The notes under the pieces are model-generated. The model saw only the letters and a program-made list of their open reading frames with translations, searched no databases and was not told where the DNA came from. Shown one piece after another: positions 47,120 to 55,967 of a stretch of DNA of 64,000 nt (the stretch's first letter is position 1; each line of letters opens with the position of its first letter). The position numbers and the translations under genes were made by a program. Source of the DNA: Lentilactobacillus kribbianus (GTDB taxonomy: Bacteria; Bacillota; Bacilli; Lactobacillales; Lactobacillaceae); assembly GCF_013184075.1 (NCBI RefSeq), contig NZ_JABEQQ010000001.1, positions 785,539 through 849,538 on the forward strand, read 5' to 3'.

Positions 47120-48820
47120 ATGAATAAGAAAAATATGCCTAATACAACCAAAGTACACTTCAAAATGTATAAGGCTGGTAAAACATGGTTAGTAGCGGGA
47201 CTTTCAGTAATGGCATTAGGTGGGGGAATGGCATTAAGTACGGGTGCTGCCCATGCTAGTACCTCTACGACAACTATTACTAGTGTTACTTCAAAGGCAG
47301 TAACGGCTAGTGAGGATAACGATGATAATCAAACAACCACAGCAGTCGATACTTCAACCAGCACAGAAGTTACTGCGGCAAACACTGCTAATGCTGAAAA
47401 TAGCAATAAGGTAACAATTAATGATAATGCTATCAGTAATAATACGGATACGGCTGCATCAACGTCAAAAACAATCACAGATCAAGCTTCAAAAGAAGTA
47501 ACACCAACGACTAGTGATGATGAAACCTCTAATGAAGATACAAATACAACCACGGCAATGGATACCACTGATAAAGTTGCAGAACAAAGCACTACTGACA
47601 AGACTCATAGCGTCGCAACTGATAATAGTTCAGTTAAAACACCGGTGAATAACAATACTAATGCGGTTGATAATGATAAACCGGCAACGGATTCTAAAAA
47701 TTCAGAAGTTGCCGCCGAGTCTGAGGTTACGATTGATAAAACGGCTAAGTATCCGGATGGAACTACTAAGGATGTTACTGGGGAATCGGCTCAAGAAGTG
47801 ACTGAAAATGGTAAATATGGGGTTAATTTAAATAATAGTATTATTTACCATAATGGCGAAAATATGGGTAGTTTAGCTGATTTAATGAATACTGTTACCA
47901 GTGATAGTCCATTATATGATGCAATTCAGACACTAAAAACCAAGTATCCCGATGGAATTATTACTGGAGTTGATGATTTAGCATCATTACAACAACTTTT
48001 AGATGCCATTGACGCTGATTTTCAAAATGCTAATCATGAAAATGATGGCTCATTTTATCACTTAGATATTCAGCTAGTGGGTGATGATTCTACAGAAACT
48101 CCAAGTAACCCCGGTACCGATCCATCCAACCCTGGTACCGACCCTACCGACCCAACTAATCCATCTAATCCCGGTGACAACAACCAATCGTCCATCAGCG
48201 GTCATGACAGTACCATCAAAGAAGGTGACACTTGGAACCCGGCAGATAACTTTGATGGAGCTAAGGATGCAGATGGCAAGGACATTGCCTTTGGTGACGT
48301 TACGGTAACTGGCTCGGTTGATACTAGTAAACCAGGTGAGTATCATGTTACTTATACTTACGGCGACAAGTCAGTAACAGTTACTGTAACCGTAAAAGCA
48401 ACTGATGATACCACTAACCCTGGTGACAACGGTGGCGATAATAACCACGGTAACCAACCCGGAACTGGTACTGATGATAACAACAATACTGGTAGTGGTT
48501 CGGATAACCAAGGTTCTGGTAACACTGGTAATGGTTCTACCAATAATGGTGGCACTAATACCGGCTCAGGTTCTGATGCTAACGGTGGTAATACTACTGA
48601 AACTGGCTCTAATGAAACTACAACCGGTAATGGTAGTACTATGAATGCAACTGGTAATGGTACAAGTAACGCTCAAGAAACTAGTGCTAATGCTGCTCAA
48701 GCCACCTTACCTCAAACTGGTGAAGATGAAGCTAACGTTTCTGTTTTATCAGTAATCGGATTAGCAATTGCGTCATTATTGGGAGTCTTTGGTATCTCAA
48801 CTAAGCGTCGGAAGAATTAA
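47120..48820 (+). CDS. LPXTG cell-wall-anchored surface protein with KxYKxGKxW signal
   Basis: A 566-residue protein. The long signal peptide carries the KxYKxGKxW motif (KMYKAGKTW) followed by a hydrophobic stretch ending in AHAS. A Thr/Asp/Asn-rich, low-complexity region (about 45-205) follows, then a globular segment (about 210-315). Pro/Asp/Asn repeats (SNPGTDP units, about 330-355) lead to an Ig-like bacterial domain (about 360-430) and a Gly/Asn/Thr-rich stalk. The sortase signal LPQTG is at 530-534, with a membrane helix and a KRRKN tail. The ligand is unknown; an adhesin role is likely. Confidence 0.9.
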   Translation: MNKKNMPNTTKVHFKMYKAGKTWLVAGLSVMALGGGMALSTGAAHASTSTTTITSVTSKAVTASEDNDDNQTTTAVDTSTSTEVTAANTANAENSNKVTINDNAISNNTDTAASTSKTITDQASKEVTPTTSDDETSNEDTNTTTAMDTTDKVAEQSTTDKTHSVATDNSSVKTPVNNNTNAVDNDKPATDSKNSEVAAESEVTIDKTAKYPDGTTKDVTGESAQEVTENGKYGVNLNNSIIYHNGENMGSLADLMNTVTSDSPLYDAIQTLKTKYPDGIITGVDDLASLQQLLDAIDADFQNANHENDGSFYHLDIQLVGDDSTETPSNPGTDPSNPGTDPTDPTNPSNPGDNNQSSISGHDSTIKEGDTWNPADNFDGAKDADGKDIAFGDVTVTGSVDTSKPGEYHVTYTYGDKSVTVTVTVKATDDTTNPGDNGGDNNHGNQPGTGTDDNNNTGSGSDNQGSGNTGNGSTNNGGTNTGSGSDANGGNTTETGSNETTTGNGSTMNATGNGTSNAQETSANAAQATLPQTGEDEANVSVLSVIGLAIASLLGVFGISTKRRKN

Positions 48821-48872
48821 TTATAATTAAATTGCTGATCAGTGAAACAAATATAAATTCACTTTAACAATA

Positions 48873-48920
48873 AAAAAACTGTAATTTTGACATTAAAGTC
48901 AGAATTACAGTTTTTTGTTT
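48873..48920. terminator. Bidirectional terminator
   Basis: AAAAAACTGTAATT and AATTACAGTTTTTT arms between convergent genes. Confidence 0.92.
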
Positions 48921-48947
48921 TAGGTCTGATATTTATTTAATTAATGA

Positions 48948-50120
48948 TTATTTAGCGTCATAAGCTGCTTGGAAAATATTAACGATATCGTCCACAGTAC
49001 CTTTACGAGGGTTAGAAGCAGCGTTACCATCTTTAAGTGCATTTTCAGCCATCATGCGGAAATCTTCTGGCTTAGCACCAATTTCTTTGATGGACTTAGG
49101 AATACCAACGTCTTGTGACATTTGTTTCATTGCTTTAATTGAAAGTTCAGCAGCATCACGAGTAGAAAGACCAGTGGTATCTTCGCCCATGAATTCAGCT
49201 AATTCAGCAAATCGTTTAGGATCAGCTACCAAGTTGTATTGTTCAACGTAAGGGAGCAAGAGGGCACAACAAACACCATGAGGAGCATCATATTGGCCAC
49301 CTAATTGGTGAGCCATGGCGTGAACGTAACCTAAGTTGGCGTTGTTAAAGGCCATCCCAGCTAGCATTTCAGCTTCCACCATGTGAGTTCTGGCTTCTAA
49401 GTTATGACCATTAGCGTAGGCTTCACGAAGATTATTTTCGATTAACTTAATGGCTTCAATACATTGAGAATCAGTGATTGGATTGTGATCGACTGAAACG
49501 TAAGGTTCGATAGCTTGAACGAAAGCATCCATTCCCGTAGCAGCAGTTAATGAAGCTGGCACGTCTAGCATCAAGGTTGGATCGTTAAATGATACTAATG
49601 GAATGTTTCTCCATGAAACCACCACGAATTTAAGATGAGTTTCTTCATTAGTAATCACCGCATGACGAGTTAATTCTGAACCAGTACCGGCAGTAGTATT
49701 AACGGCAATTAGTGGTGGTAGGGGATTGTCTAAAGTTTCAATCCCGGCTAATTGAGTAATATTGTCGCCGTTAGTTAGGATAATTCCGGCCCCTTTACCA
49801 GTATCGTGAGCAGAACCACCACCAACAGTGATGATTGAATCAGCACCGCTTTCTTCATAAAGTTTTTTAACTTCCTTGATATTTCTTACTTTAGGATTGG
49901 GTTCGACATTGTTGTAAACAACATAATCAACACCTGCAGCATCAAGGGATTTCAATGTTTGTTGAACAGCACCATCTTTAAGTCCCTCCAGGAATTTGTC
50001 GGTAACAATTACTGGCTTCTTCATTCCCAACATTTTGGCACGATCACCAATTTGAGCAATGACACCAGGACCAAAGAAATTGACACTAGGCATTAAAAAA
50101 TCATAACTACGTTCGCTCAT
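48948..50120 (-). CDS. dhaT: Iron-containing alcohol dehydrogenase, 1,3-propanediol dehydrogenase type
   Basis: Reduces 3-hydroxypropionaldehyde (or other aldehydes) with NADH; heterofermentative lactobacilli use it to reoxidise NADH. The 390-residue protein has the NAD-binding GGGSAHDTGKG and the Fe-ADH signature with metal-binding His residues (GYVHAMAHQLGGQYDAPHGV), and matches DhaT closely in length and sequence. It is monocistronic; no glycerol dehydratase genes are nearby, so the natural substrate here is unproven. Confidence 0.87.
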   Translation of the reverse strand: MSERSYDFLMPSVNFFGPGVIAQIGDRAKMLGMKKPVIVTDKFLEGLKDGAVQQTLKSLDAAGVDYVVYNNVEPNPKVRNIKEVKKLYEESGADSIITVGGGSAHDTGKGAGIILTNGDNITQLAGIETLDNPLPPLIAVNTTAGTGSELTRHAVITNEETHLKFVVVSWRNIPLVSFNDPTLMLDVPASLTAATGMDAFVQAIEPYVSVDHNPITDSQCIEAIKLIENNLREAYANGHNLEARTHMVEAEMLAGMAFNNANLGYVHAMAHQLGGQYDAPHGVCCALLLPYVEQYNLVADPKRFAELAEFMGEDTTGLSTRDAAELSIKAMKQMSQDVGIPKSIKEIGAKPEDFRMMAENALKDGNAASNPRKGTVDDIVNIFQAAYDAK

Positions 50121-50259
50121 GAATTATCCTTCTTTCTGCCTGTACGGCTAGAAAATTTAATTAAATCAACTTACAAGGTTAATTATAATTAATTCACAAG
50201 CAATATGCAATACCAGGGTAGTCATTTTTATGAAAGGGCTTTTAATGACAAGGTATTAA

Positions 50260-50850
50260 CTATTTTATAATACGATCTATTTTAGCTAAAGACTTGGTAC
50301 GACTTGCTTCGGATTGCTTTTCGGGAGTGGAGTTTAACCAGTGATAATTGTATAGACCAAGTTTGTTAAAAGTTCCACGTTTTAGCATTTTAGTGACTGG
50401 ATTACCAAAAATCCATTTATAAAGAGACGTGGGAGTGCCAGCGGTGGTAAGGGCTACGATCCGTGGCTTTTTAGGCAATAATCTAGGTCTGGTAGCTTGA
50501 TAGTGACGCTTACTTAAGACCTTATCTAAGAAACCATTGGTCATAGCTGGAGTAACTTCCCACCAAAGCGGGAAGATAAAGATAATCTGATCGGCAGCCG
50601 CCAAGCGTTGATAATAATTTTCGGCTTGGGTATCTACGACTTGTTTGGTACGCCAATTCGTTAGTTCAGTTGCAGTCAGCACCGGGTTAAAATGGTCCGC
50701 ATGTAAATCAATCACGTCAACAATTTCTCCTCGATGGGTTAAAGTATCAACTGCGTGTTGTGCGATGGCGGCACTATAACTTCGGAAATGAGGTTGATTA
50801 TGACTAGCGGCAATAGTATAAGGATGATCAAAAACAATAACGGTTTTCAT
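50260..50850 (-). CDS. NAD(P)H quinone reductase-like flavodoxin-fold oxidoreductase
   Basis: A 196-residue member of the flavodoxin-2/MdaB-KefF family (FPLWWEVTPAMTNGFLDKVLS, TTAGTPTSLYKWIFG). These FMN or FAD enzymes reduce quinones by two electrons. It is divergent from a marR gene, with two palindromic operators in the 90-base gap, suggesting induction by quinones or other electrophiles (inference from similar pairs such as YodB and its targets). Confidence 0.83.
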   Translation of the reverse strand: MKTVIVFDHPYTIAASHNQPHFRSYSAAIAQHAVDTLTHRGEIVDVIDLHADHFNPVLTATELTNWRTKQVVDTQAENYYQRLAAADQIIFIFPLWWEVTPAMTNGFLDKVLSKRHYQATRPRLLPKKPRIVALTTAGTPTSLYKWIFGNPVTKMLKRGTFNKLGLYNYHWLNSTPEKQSEASRTKSLAKIDRIIK

Positions 50851-50866
50851 GAATTAAGGACCTCGC

Positions 50867-50938
50867 TTGTTTATTTATATTCCACGGAATATAATAACAG
50901 TAAGAAAAAGAATGTCAATATATATTCGGAGGAATATA
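50867..50938. promoter_or_regulatory. Twin MarR operators in a divergent promoter
   Basis: Two 18-bp palindromes of the form TATATTC-N4-GAATATA lie at 50876-50893 and 50921-50938, centres 45 bp apart. On the + strand TTGTTT (50867-50872), a 17-base spacer and TATAAT (50890-50895) form a promoter with the first palindrome filling the spacer. The second overlaps the SD and ends 2 bases before the marR ATG. Bound regulator would block both transcription units. Confidence 0.85.
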
Positions 50939-50940
50939 AA

Positions 50941-51414
50941 ATGAATGATCAAATTAATGCACTAACAACGACAATCAGTCAGCAATTACAAAGTTTTCGT
51001 AATCGAGAAATCGATCAACAAACCATTGATTGGTACCAACAACAAGTTTCAACGAATAATGCCGCTATTATTAAGAAGCTCAGTATTAGTGATTTGGATT
51101 TGTTAACCTTAATTGATTTGCATCCTGATAGTCGGGTGAGTGACCTAACTAATTTTGTAAATTTACGACAAGGCACAATTTCTAAAGTCATTACTAAATT
51201 TGTCCGTTTGCATTTAGCTGAAAAATATCATCGAGATAATAATCGAAAGAATACCTATGTAAAATTAACGGAAAACGGGATGGAATTGGTACAACTTCAT
51301 AATGAATTTCATCAACAGAACAAAGAAAAAATGATAGCGGCTTTTAACGATTTTTCAGTTAACGATTTAAGTGTTGTGGCTAGATTTTTGACCAAATTAA
51401 ATCAAATGGATTAA
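50941..51414 (+). CDS. MarR-family transcriptional regulator
   Basis: A 157-residue winged-helix protein (LSISDLDLLTLIDLHPDSRVSDLTNFVNLRQGTISKVITKFVRLHLAEKYH). ATG 50941 follows GGAGG; the frame is open further upstream but overlaps the divergent gene. It has no Cys residue, so thiol sensing as in YodB/OhrR is unlikely. Very probably represses itself and the quinone reductase gene through the twin palindromes. A terminator follows at 51417. Confidence 0.9.
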   Translation: MNDQINALTTTISQQLQSFRNREIDQQTIDWYQQQVSTNNAAIIKKLSISDLDLLTLIDLHPDSRVSDLTNFVNLRQGTISKVITKFVRLHLAEKYHRDNNRKNTYVKLTENGMELVQLHNEFHQQNKEKMIAAFNDFSVNDLSVVARFLTKLNQMD

Positions 51415-51416
51415 AT

Positions 51417-51448
51417 AAAAAGCACTGCCACTCGGCAGCGCTTTTTTA
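51417..51448 (+). terminator. Terminator after marR
   Basis: AGCACTGCC and GGCAGCGCT arms with loop ACTC, then T residues. Confidence 0.92.
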
Positions 51449-51537
51449 GTAACCAAATCACATTTGCAATTAAACATAAAAAAGTGTAATCTTTATTTGA
51501 TGATAATCGTTCTAAACTAGATTGAGGAGTTAAATTA

Positions 51538-52215
51538 ATGAAGAAAAAACAAAGCTTGGCACAAAAAGTTAATATCCTACGAGCTGCAGTTATGGGGGCC
51601 AATGATGGGATTATTTCCATTGCTGGTATCGTTGTTGGGGTAGCGGGGGCGACCTCAAACAGTTTCGCCATTTTGGTTTCGGGATTAGCAGGGATGTTAG
51701 CTGGAACAGTATCGATGGCAATGGGGGAATACGTTTCCGTTAATACCCAAAAGGATGCTCAAAGACAAGCGGTGGAAAATGAGGAACAAGCGTTAAAAGA
51801 TAATTATCAGGGTGAGTTTGATTTTATTGAACAAAAATACATAAGTACTGGCATGGATGCTAATTTAGCACATAAAGCCACACAAGAAATGATGACCGGG
51901 GACGCTTTGGGAGCGGGAGTGCGTGAACGTTACGGCTTTAATTCTCATGAGTATACTAGTCCTTATGACGCGGCGATTGCATCCATGATTGCTTTTCCTA
52001 CGGGTTCGTTTTTTCCTTTATTGGCAATTTGGTTATTCCCTCAAAACGTGCGGGTAGTGGCCACGATTGTGTCAGTCTTATTAGCGCTAGTGCTTACCGG
52101 TTATTTTGCAGCAGTATTAAGTAAGTCTAACCGGTTACGTGGTGTTATTCGAAATGTTGTGTCGGGACTGCTAACAATGTTAGTAACCTACTATATTGGT
52201 TCATTATTTGCCTAA
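51538..52215 (+). CDS. VIT/CCC1-family metal transporter
   Basis: A 225-residue membrane protein of the vacuolar iron transporter family, which moves Fe2+ or Mn2+ out of the cytoplasm. About five helices; the first has LRAAVMGANDGIISIAGIVVGVAG, and MAMGEYVSVNTQKDAQRQA is the family signature. A related gene starts 15 bases downstream; the two probably work as a pair. GAGGAG precedes the ATG. Confidence 0.88.
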   Translation: MKKKQSLAQKVNILRAAVMGANDGIISIAGIVVGVAGATSNSFAILVSGLAGMLAGTVSMAMGEYVSVNTQKDAQRQAVENEEQALKDNYQGEFDFIEQKYISTGMDANLAHKATQEMMTGDALGAGVRERYGFNSHEYTSPYDAAIASMIAFPTGSFFPLLAIWLFPQNVRVVATIVSVLLALVLTGYFAAVLSKSNRLRGVIRNVVSGLLTMLVTYYIGSLFA

Positions 52216-52230
52216 GAAAGGAATTAATCA

Positions 52231-52929
52231 ATGGAAACCTTAAAAAAAGAAGATCATAAACAACATCTAACAATGGAAGAAAAATTAAATTCCTTGCGAG
52301 CTGGAGTCTTAGGCTCTAACGATGGTATTTTAACGGTGGTTGGGGTGTTGTTTAGTGTTGCCGCCGCTACCACGAATGATTTCACGATATTTATTGCGGG
52401 ATTGTCGGATTTGTTAGCTTGCGCTTTTTCAATGGCAGCAGGGGAATATGCTTCGGTTAGTACCCAAAAGGATTCAGAAGTTTCAGCCGTTGATAAAGAA
52501 GCCCAATTGCTGCGTAGTGATTATGATGGTGAAATTGAGGCAGTGCAACAATATTATCAAGAGCGAGGAGTGACTGCGGCCACCGCACTCGCCATTGCTC
52601 AAGATTTGATGGCTAAAAAGCCACTAGAAACGATTGTAGATGTGAAGTATGACATTAAATTGGGACATTATATGAACCCATGGGATGCGGCCTTTTCATC
52701 AATGTTTGCGGCCGCTGCCGGGGGCTTGTTTCCATTGTTAGCCATGACCTTTGCGCCGGACCCATATAAATGGTTGAGCACTATTTTAGCAGTAACGGTG
52801 TCAGTAGCTTTAACTGGTTATTTAAGTGCCAAGTTAGGTAAAGGAAACGTTAAAACTGCGGTCATTCGAAACGTGATTGTCGGTATTGTAACCATGATTA
52901 TTCACTATGGTATTGGTAAATTATTTTAA
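52231..52929 (+). CDS. VIT/CCC1-family metal transporter, second copy
   Basis: A 232-residue paralogue of the upstream protein (LRAGVLGSNDGILTVVGVLFSVAA, FSMAAGEYASVSTQKDSE). The helix order is the same but the central cytoplasmic helices differ. Tandem VIT genes are common in lactobacilli and may form a heterodimer. GAAAGG precedes the ATG, and a strong terminator follows. Confidence 0.88.
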   Translation: METLKKEDHKQHLTMEEKLNSLRAGVLGSNDGILTVVGVLFSVAAATTNDFTIFIAGLSDLLACAFSMAAGEYASVSTQKDSEVSAVDKEAQLLRSDYDGEIEAVQQYYQERGVTAATALAIAQDLMAKKPLETIVDVKYDIKLGHYMNPWDAAFSSMFAAAAGGLFPLLAMTFAPDPYKWLSTILAVTVSVALTGYLSAKLGKGNVKTAVIRNVIVGIVTMIIHYGIGKLF

Positions 52930-52933
52930 ACAA

Positions 52934-52969
52934 AAAAAGGCTAACAGTCATAGACTGTTAGCCTTTTTA
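52934..52969. terminator. Bidirectional terminator
   Basis: AAAAAGGCTAACAGTC and GACTGTTAGCCTTTTT, a perfect 16-bp hairpin with loop ATA, shared by convergent genes. Confidence 0.95.
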
Positions 52970-52970
52970 T

Positions 52971-53765
52971 TTAAATAACTAGATCAGATGGTAATACTTG
53001 ATAACGATCGAATAAACTTTGGTAACGATTGATTTCTGTAGGAGTATCTTCGGTACTGTAAAAATCAATGGTTTGTTTATGAGTATTTTCAGCCAACAAA
53101 TCTGCTTGAGATAATAAGCTAATAACGCGCTTAGAAACGCCATCAAAGCCATCATAAAATTGAACGTTAGGGAATAATTTGGCAAAACTATTACGAACAA
53201 ATGGATAATGAGTACAGCCTAACACAATACTATCTACACCTTTGTCCTCAAAGGATAGTAAATTATCAACTGCAAATTGATCAATTTGGGGACCTTCAAT
53301 GACGCCGGTTTCGATGATATCGACTAAACCAGGTAGTGGTCTCAATAAGATATCAGTATGAGCTTGGTATTTTTGGTATTGAGTTTGAAATTTCGGTAAT
53401 TTCATGGTCAAAGCGGTACTTAACACTAAAATATGTTGATTACCTTGGACTACGGCTGGTTTTAAGGCTGGTTCAATCCCGATAATTGGAATTTCGGGAA
53501 ACTCATTAACCAGTTGTGCTTTAGCAGCACTGGTAGCAGTATTACAGGCAATAACGATTGCTTTGACGTTTTTCTTTAACAAGAACTCCACGTTATTTCG
53601 GGAATAGTTGAGGATTGTTGGTTGTTCTTGGTCGCCATAAGGGGCGTTTTTAGAATCTCCTAAGAAAACAAATGATTCATGTGGCATGATGGTAGCCATT
53701 GTACGAGTGGTCGATAGACCCCCGATACCGGAATCAAAGACTCCAATTGGACGATTATCAGACAT
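52971..53765 (-). CDS. murI: Glutamate racemase
   Basis: Makes D-glutamate for peptidoglycan. The 264-residue protein has PIGVFDSGIGGLST at the N-terminus, the first catalytic Cys in IACNTATSAA and the second in LGCTHYPF. It is monocistronic and its SD lies in TGGAG on the minus strand. Terminator shared with the VIT genes. Confidence 0.95.
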   Translation of the reverse strand: MSDNRPIGVFDSGIGGLSTTRTMATIMPHESFVFLGDSKNAPYGDQEQPTILNYSRNNVEFLLKKNVKAIVIACNTATSAAKAQLVNEFPEIPIIGIEPALKPAVVQGNQHILVLSTALTMKLPKFQTQYQKYQAHTDILLRPLPGLVDIIETGVIEGPQIDQFAVDNLLSFEDKGVDSIVLGCTHYPFVRNSFAKLFPNVQFYDGFDGVSKRVISLLSQADLLAENTHKQTIDFYSTEDTPTEINRYQSLFDRYQVLPSDLVI

Positions 53766-53828
53766 TTTTCCATCTCCATTTCGAAATTCTGTAGCCTATA
53801 GTATAGCACAAATTACTAAAGCTGCCAT

Positions 53829-55826
53829 TTAATGGGGAGCGAAAGCATCGCTATTTTGCAAGTAAGCTAATTCATCAAATACAATTTTTTGTTGCAATTG
53901 CTGAGCAACGTTAATGTTTAATTTATCATTTTGAAGATTTTGTTGCAGAAATTCATATTCACTGTGAAAAGCACTTAAAAACAGTTCGTATAAGACTTTA
54001 GCATCGGGAGCTGCTAGAGCCATTCGTCGGTGCCTTTGGTGATAGTAACGTCTAGCTTCATGTAATTCTACTGAATCATGATATTGATGTCGATATTTTT
54101 TGAGTGCCTGATTAACGGCCTGATATCCTGCCGTTTCCAGGGGAATAATTTGTTCGTGATGATGCTCAAAGGCGCGTTGCCAATAATATTGTTCCGCAAT
54201 AATGGGTGAAGTTAAGAAGGTGTTTTGAGTTTCAGCCAGACTCTTAAATAAATGACCAACGTGAATGCCAAATTTAAGTCTTAGCCAGAGGTTTTTAAAG
54301 GGATTGTTGTTTAAGGTATAAAGACTCAGGGTTAAAAATTCCTGATAGTAATAAGATTCATCGGCAGTAATTTGGTGGTTGGCCTCTAACTCTTGGATGG
54401 CTTGAATTTCAGCTTCATAAGCATAACGGTAAATCTGTTGTAGCTTACGGTGAGCAATGCGCCGATGCTGGTGTAATTGTTGACTGAGTGCGTCCGTGAC
54501 AACTTGAACTTCAGCCGGATGGTTAGCCGCTTGCTGTTTTAGTTGATTAATGGCTACCATGATCATTTCACGACGCCAATTATGTTTAGGCTTGAAGCTA
54601 CTACTGGATTCTGGTTTAGTCAGGATAGGAACCACGATGGCTGCCACAATTAAACTAATCAAAATAGTTACGCCAACGATAAAAATCAAAGAGTTGCGGG
54701 TAATCCACTGATTAGGATGAATTTGATTAGGAATTAAAAATGCTAAGGATAAAGAAATCGTTCCACTAGCACCACTAACGGCCATTAACCAACTATCTTG
54801 CCAGCGATGCTGACTTTTAATATGCATCCACACAAGGTAACGACTCCAAAACAAACGAATTATGAATTTGAGGACGTATAAGCTGATGGCAATGGCAATT
54901 AACAAGGTTAAATGGTTAGCATTGCCGATTTGATAAGCAATTGTAGGAAGTGAAATCCCTAATAGAACAAAGATAATACCGGTTAAGGAATTATCGATGA
55001 TTTCCCAAACACTAGTACGCACTATTTGCATCCGACTCGACACAAACCGCAAATTATCGTTTTCAACACCTTGAACTAAGCCCGCAGCTACTACGGCTAA
55101 AATTCCGGATAGTTCTAAGCGTTCAGCTAAATAATAAACTATGAAGGGAACCGTTAATTCAAGCACCATCATTACTAAGGGTTCATCGTCTTGACTACGA
55201 ATTAATAGGGAGCGAATTCGATGAAAAATCCAACCGATGAAAGAGCCCAGTAAAAGACCACCGACAAACTCTAGTAAAAACAACGCTAACGCGTGGTGAA
55301 TGGTCACCGCACCGGCTAAAAACAAACCAATTGCTAAATCAAAGGCCACAAAACCGGTGGCATCATTAAATAGTGATTCGTTGTTTAAGATGATAAAAGG
55401 AATTTGAAATTTAGGATTGGGATTCGAAAAGGCACTAACGGCCGAAGCATCGGTCGGGGTTACAATAGCGCATAATGCAAAGGCTAAAGCTAGTGGTAGG
55501 ACCGAAAAAATACTGTGTAGTAATCCTCCCACCACTAAAACAGTGGTTACTACTAGCATAATCGATAGTGAAAAAATATTAATGGCTCCCCGACCAATCC
55601 AATAACGTGATGCATTTTGCGCATCATTATAAAGAATGGGGGTAACCACTAAGAACATAAAAATAGTAGGATTAAACAAATAATTTCGATAGAGTGGAAT
55701 TAGAGCTAGTAAAGCCCCACCAATAATGTAGAGCATGGGTAATGGTAGCCATTTTAAATGGTTACTGATAACGTTGGATGCTACCACTACTAATAATAGA
55801 AATAATACGAAAAAAGTCGTGTTCAT
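53829..55826 (-). CDS. CPA1-family sodium/proton antiporter (NhaP/NhaK-like)
   Basis: A 665-residue protein with about 12 membrane helices to about residue 405 and a long helical cytoplasmic tail (about 410-665, rich in His, Gln and Glu). The ion-binding ND pair is in NNESLFNDATGFVAFD, and ALCAIVTPTDASAVSAF precedes it. It exchanges Na+ or K+ for protons. The large tail may be regulatory. Divergent from an MFS gene. Confidence 0.87.
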   Translation of the reverse strand: MNTTFFVLFLLLVVVASNVISNHLKWLPLPMLYIIGGALLALIPLYRNYLFNPTIFMFLVVTPILYNDAQNASRYWIGRGAINIFSLSIMLVVTTVLVVGGLLHSIFSVLPLALAFALCAIVTPTDASAVSAFSNPNPKFQIPFIILNNESLFNDATGFVAFDLAIGLFLAGAVTIHHALALFLLEFVGGLLLGSFIGWIFHRIRSLLIRSQDDEPLVMMVLELTVPFIVYYLAERLELSGILAVVAAGLVQGVENDNLRFVSSRMQIVRTSVWEIIDNSLTGIIFVLLGISLPTIAYQIGNANHLTLLIAIAISLYVLKFIIRLFWSRYLVWMHIKSQHRWQDSWLMAVSGASGTISLSLAFLIPNQIHPNQWITRNSLIFIVGVTILISLIVAAIVVPILTKPESSSSFKPKHNWRREMIMVAINQLKQQAANHPAEVQVVTDALSQQLHQHRRIAHRKLQQIYRYAYEAEIQAIQELEANHQITADESYYYQEFLTLSLYTLNNNPFKNLWLRLKFGIHVGHLFKSLAETQNTFLTSPIIAEQYYWQRAFEHHHEQIIPLETAGYQAVNQALKKYRHQYHDSVELHEARRYYHQRHRRMALAAPDAKVLYELFLSAFHSEYEFLQQNLQNDKLNINVAQQLQQKIVFDELAYLQNSDAFAPH

Positions 55827-55967
55827 AATTTCTTCTCCCTAATTCTGATTTGTTACTAATATTATACCTGTTACCATTAAATCCAGTAAATGCTGACTAG
55901 TACTGGCGAACTTGACACTAGGTTTTATAATATTTATATAGAAGAGAAAATTGAGAGGCGATTAAAA

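Noticed and set aside
48074..48644. Overlapping open frames on both strands within the LPXTG gene
   Set aside because: They come from the low-complexity Pro/Asp/Asn/Gly repeats of the surface protein, which keep other frames open.
50160..50205. Rex-like operator upstream of the Fe-alcohol dehydrogenase
   Set aside because: Only one half-site (TTGTGAAT on the minus strand) is present; the opposing arm does not match.
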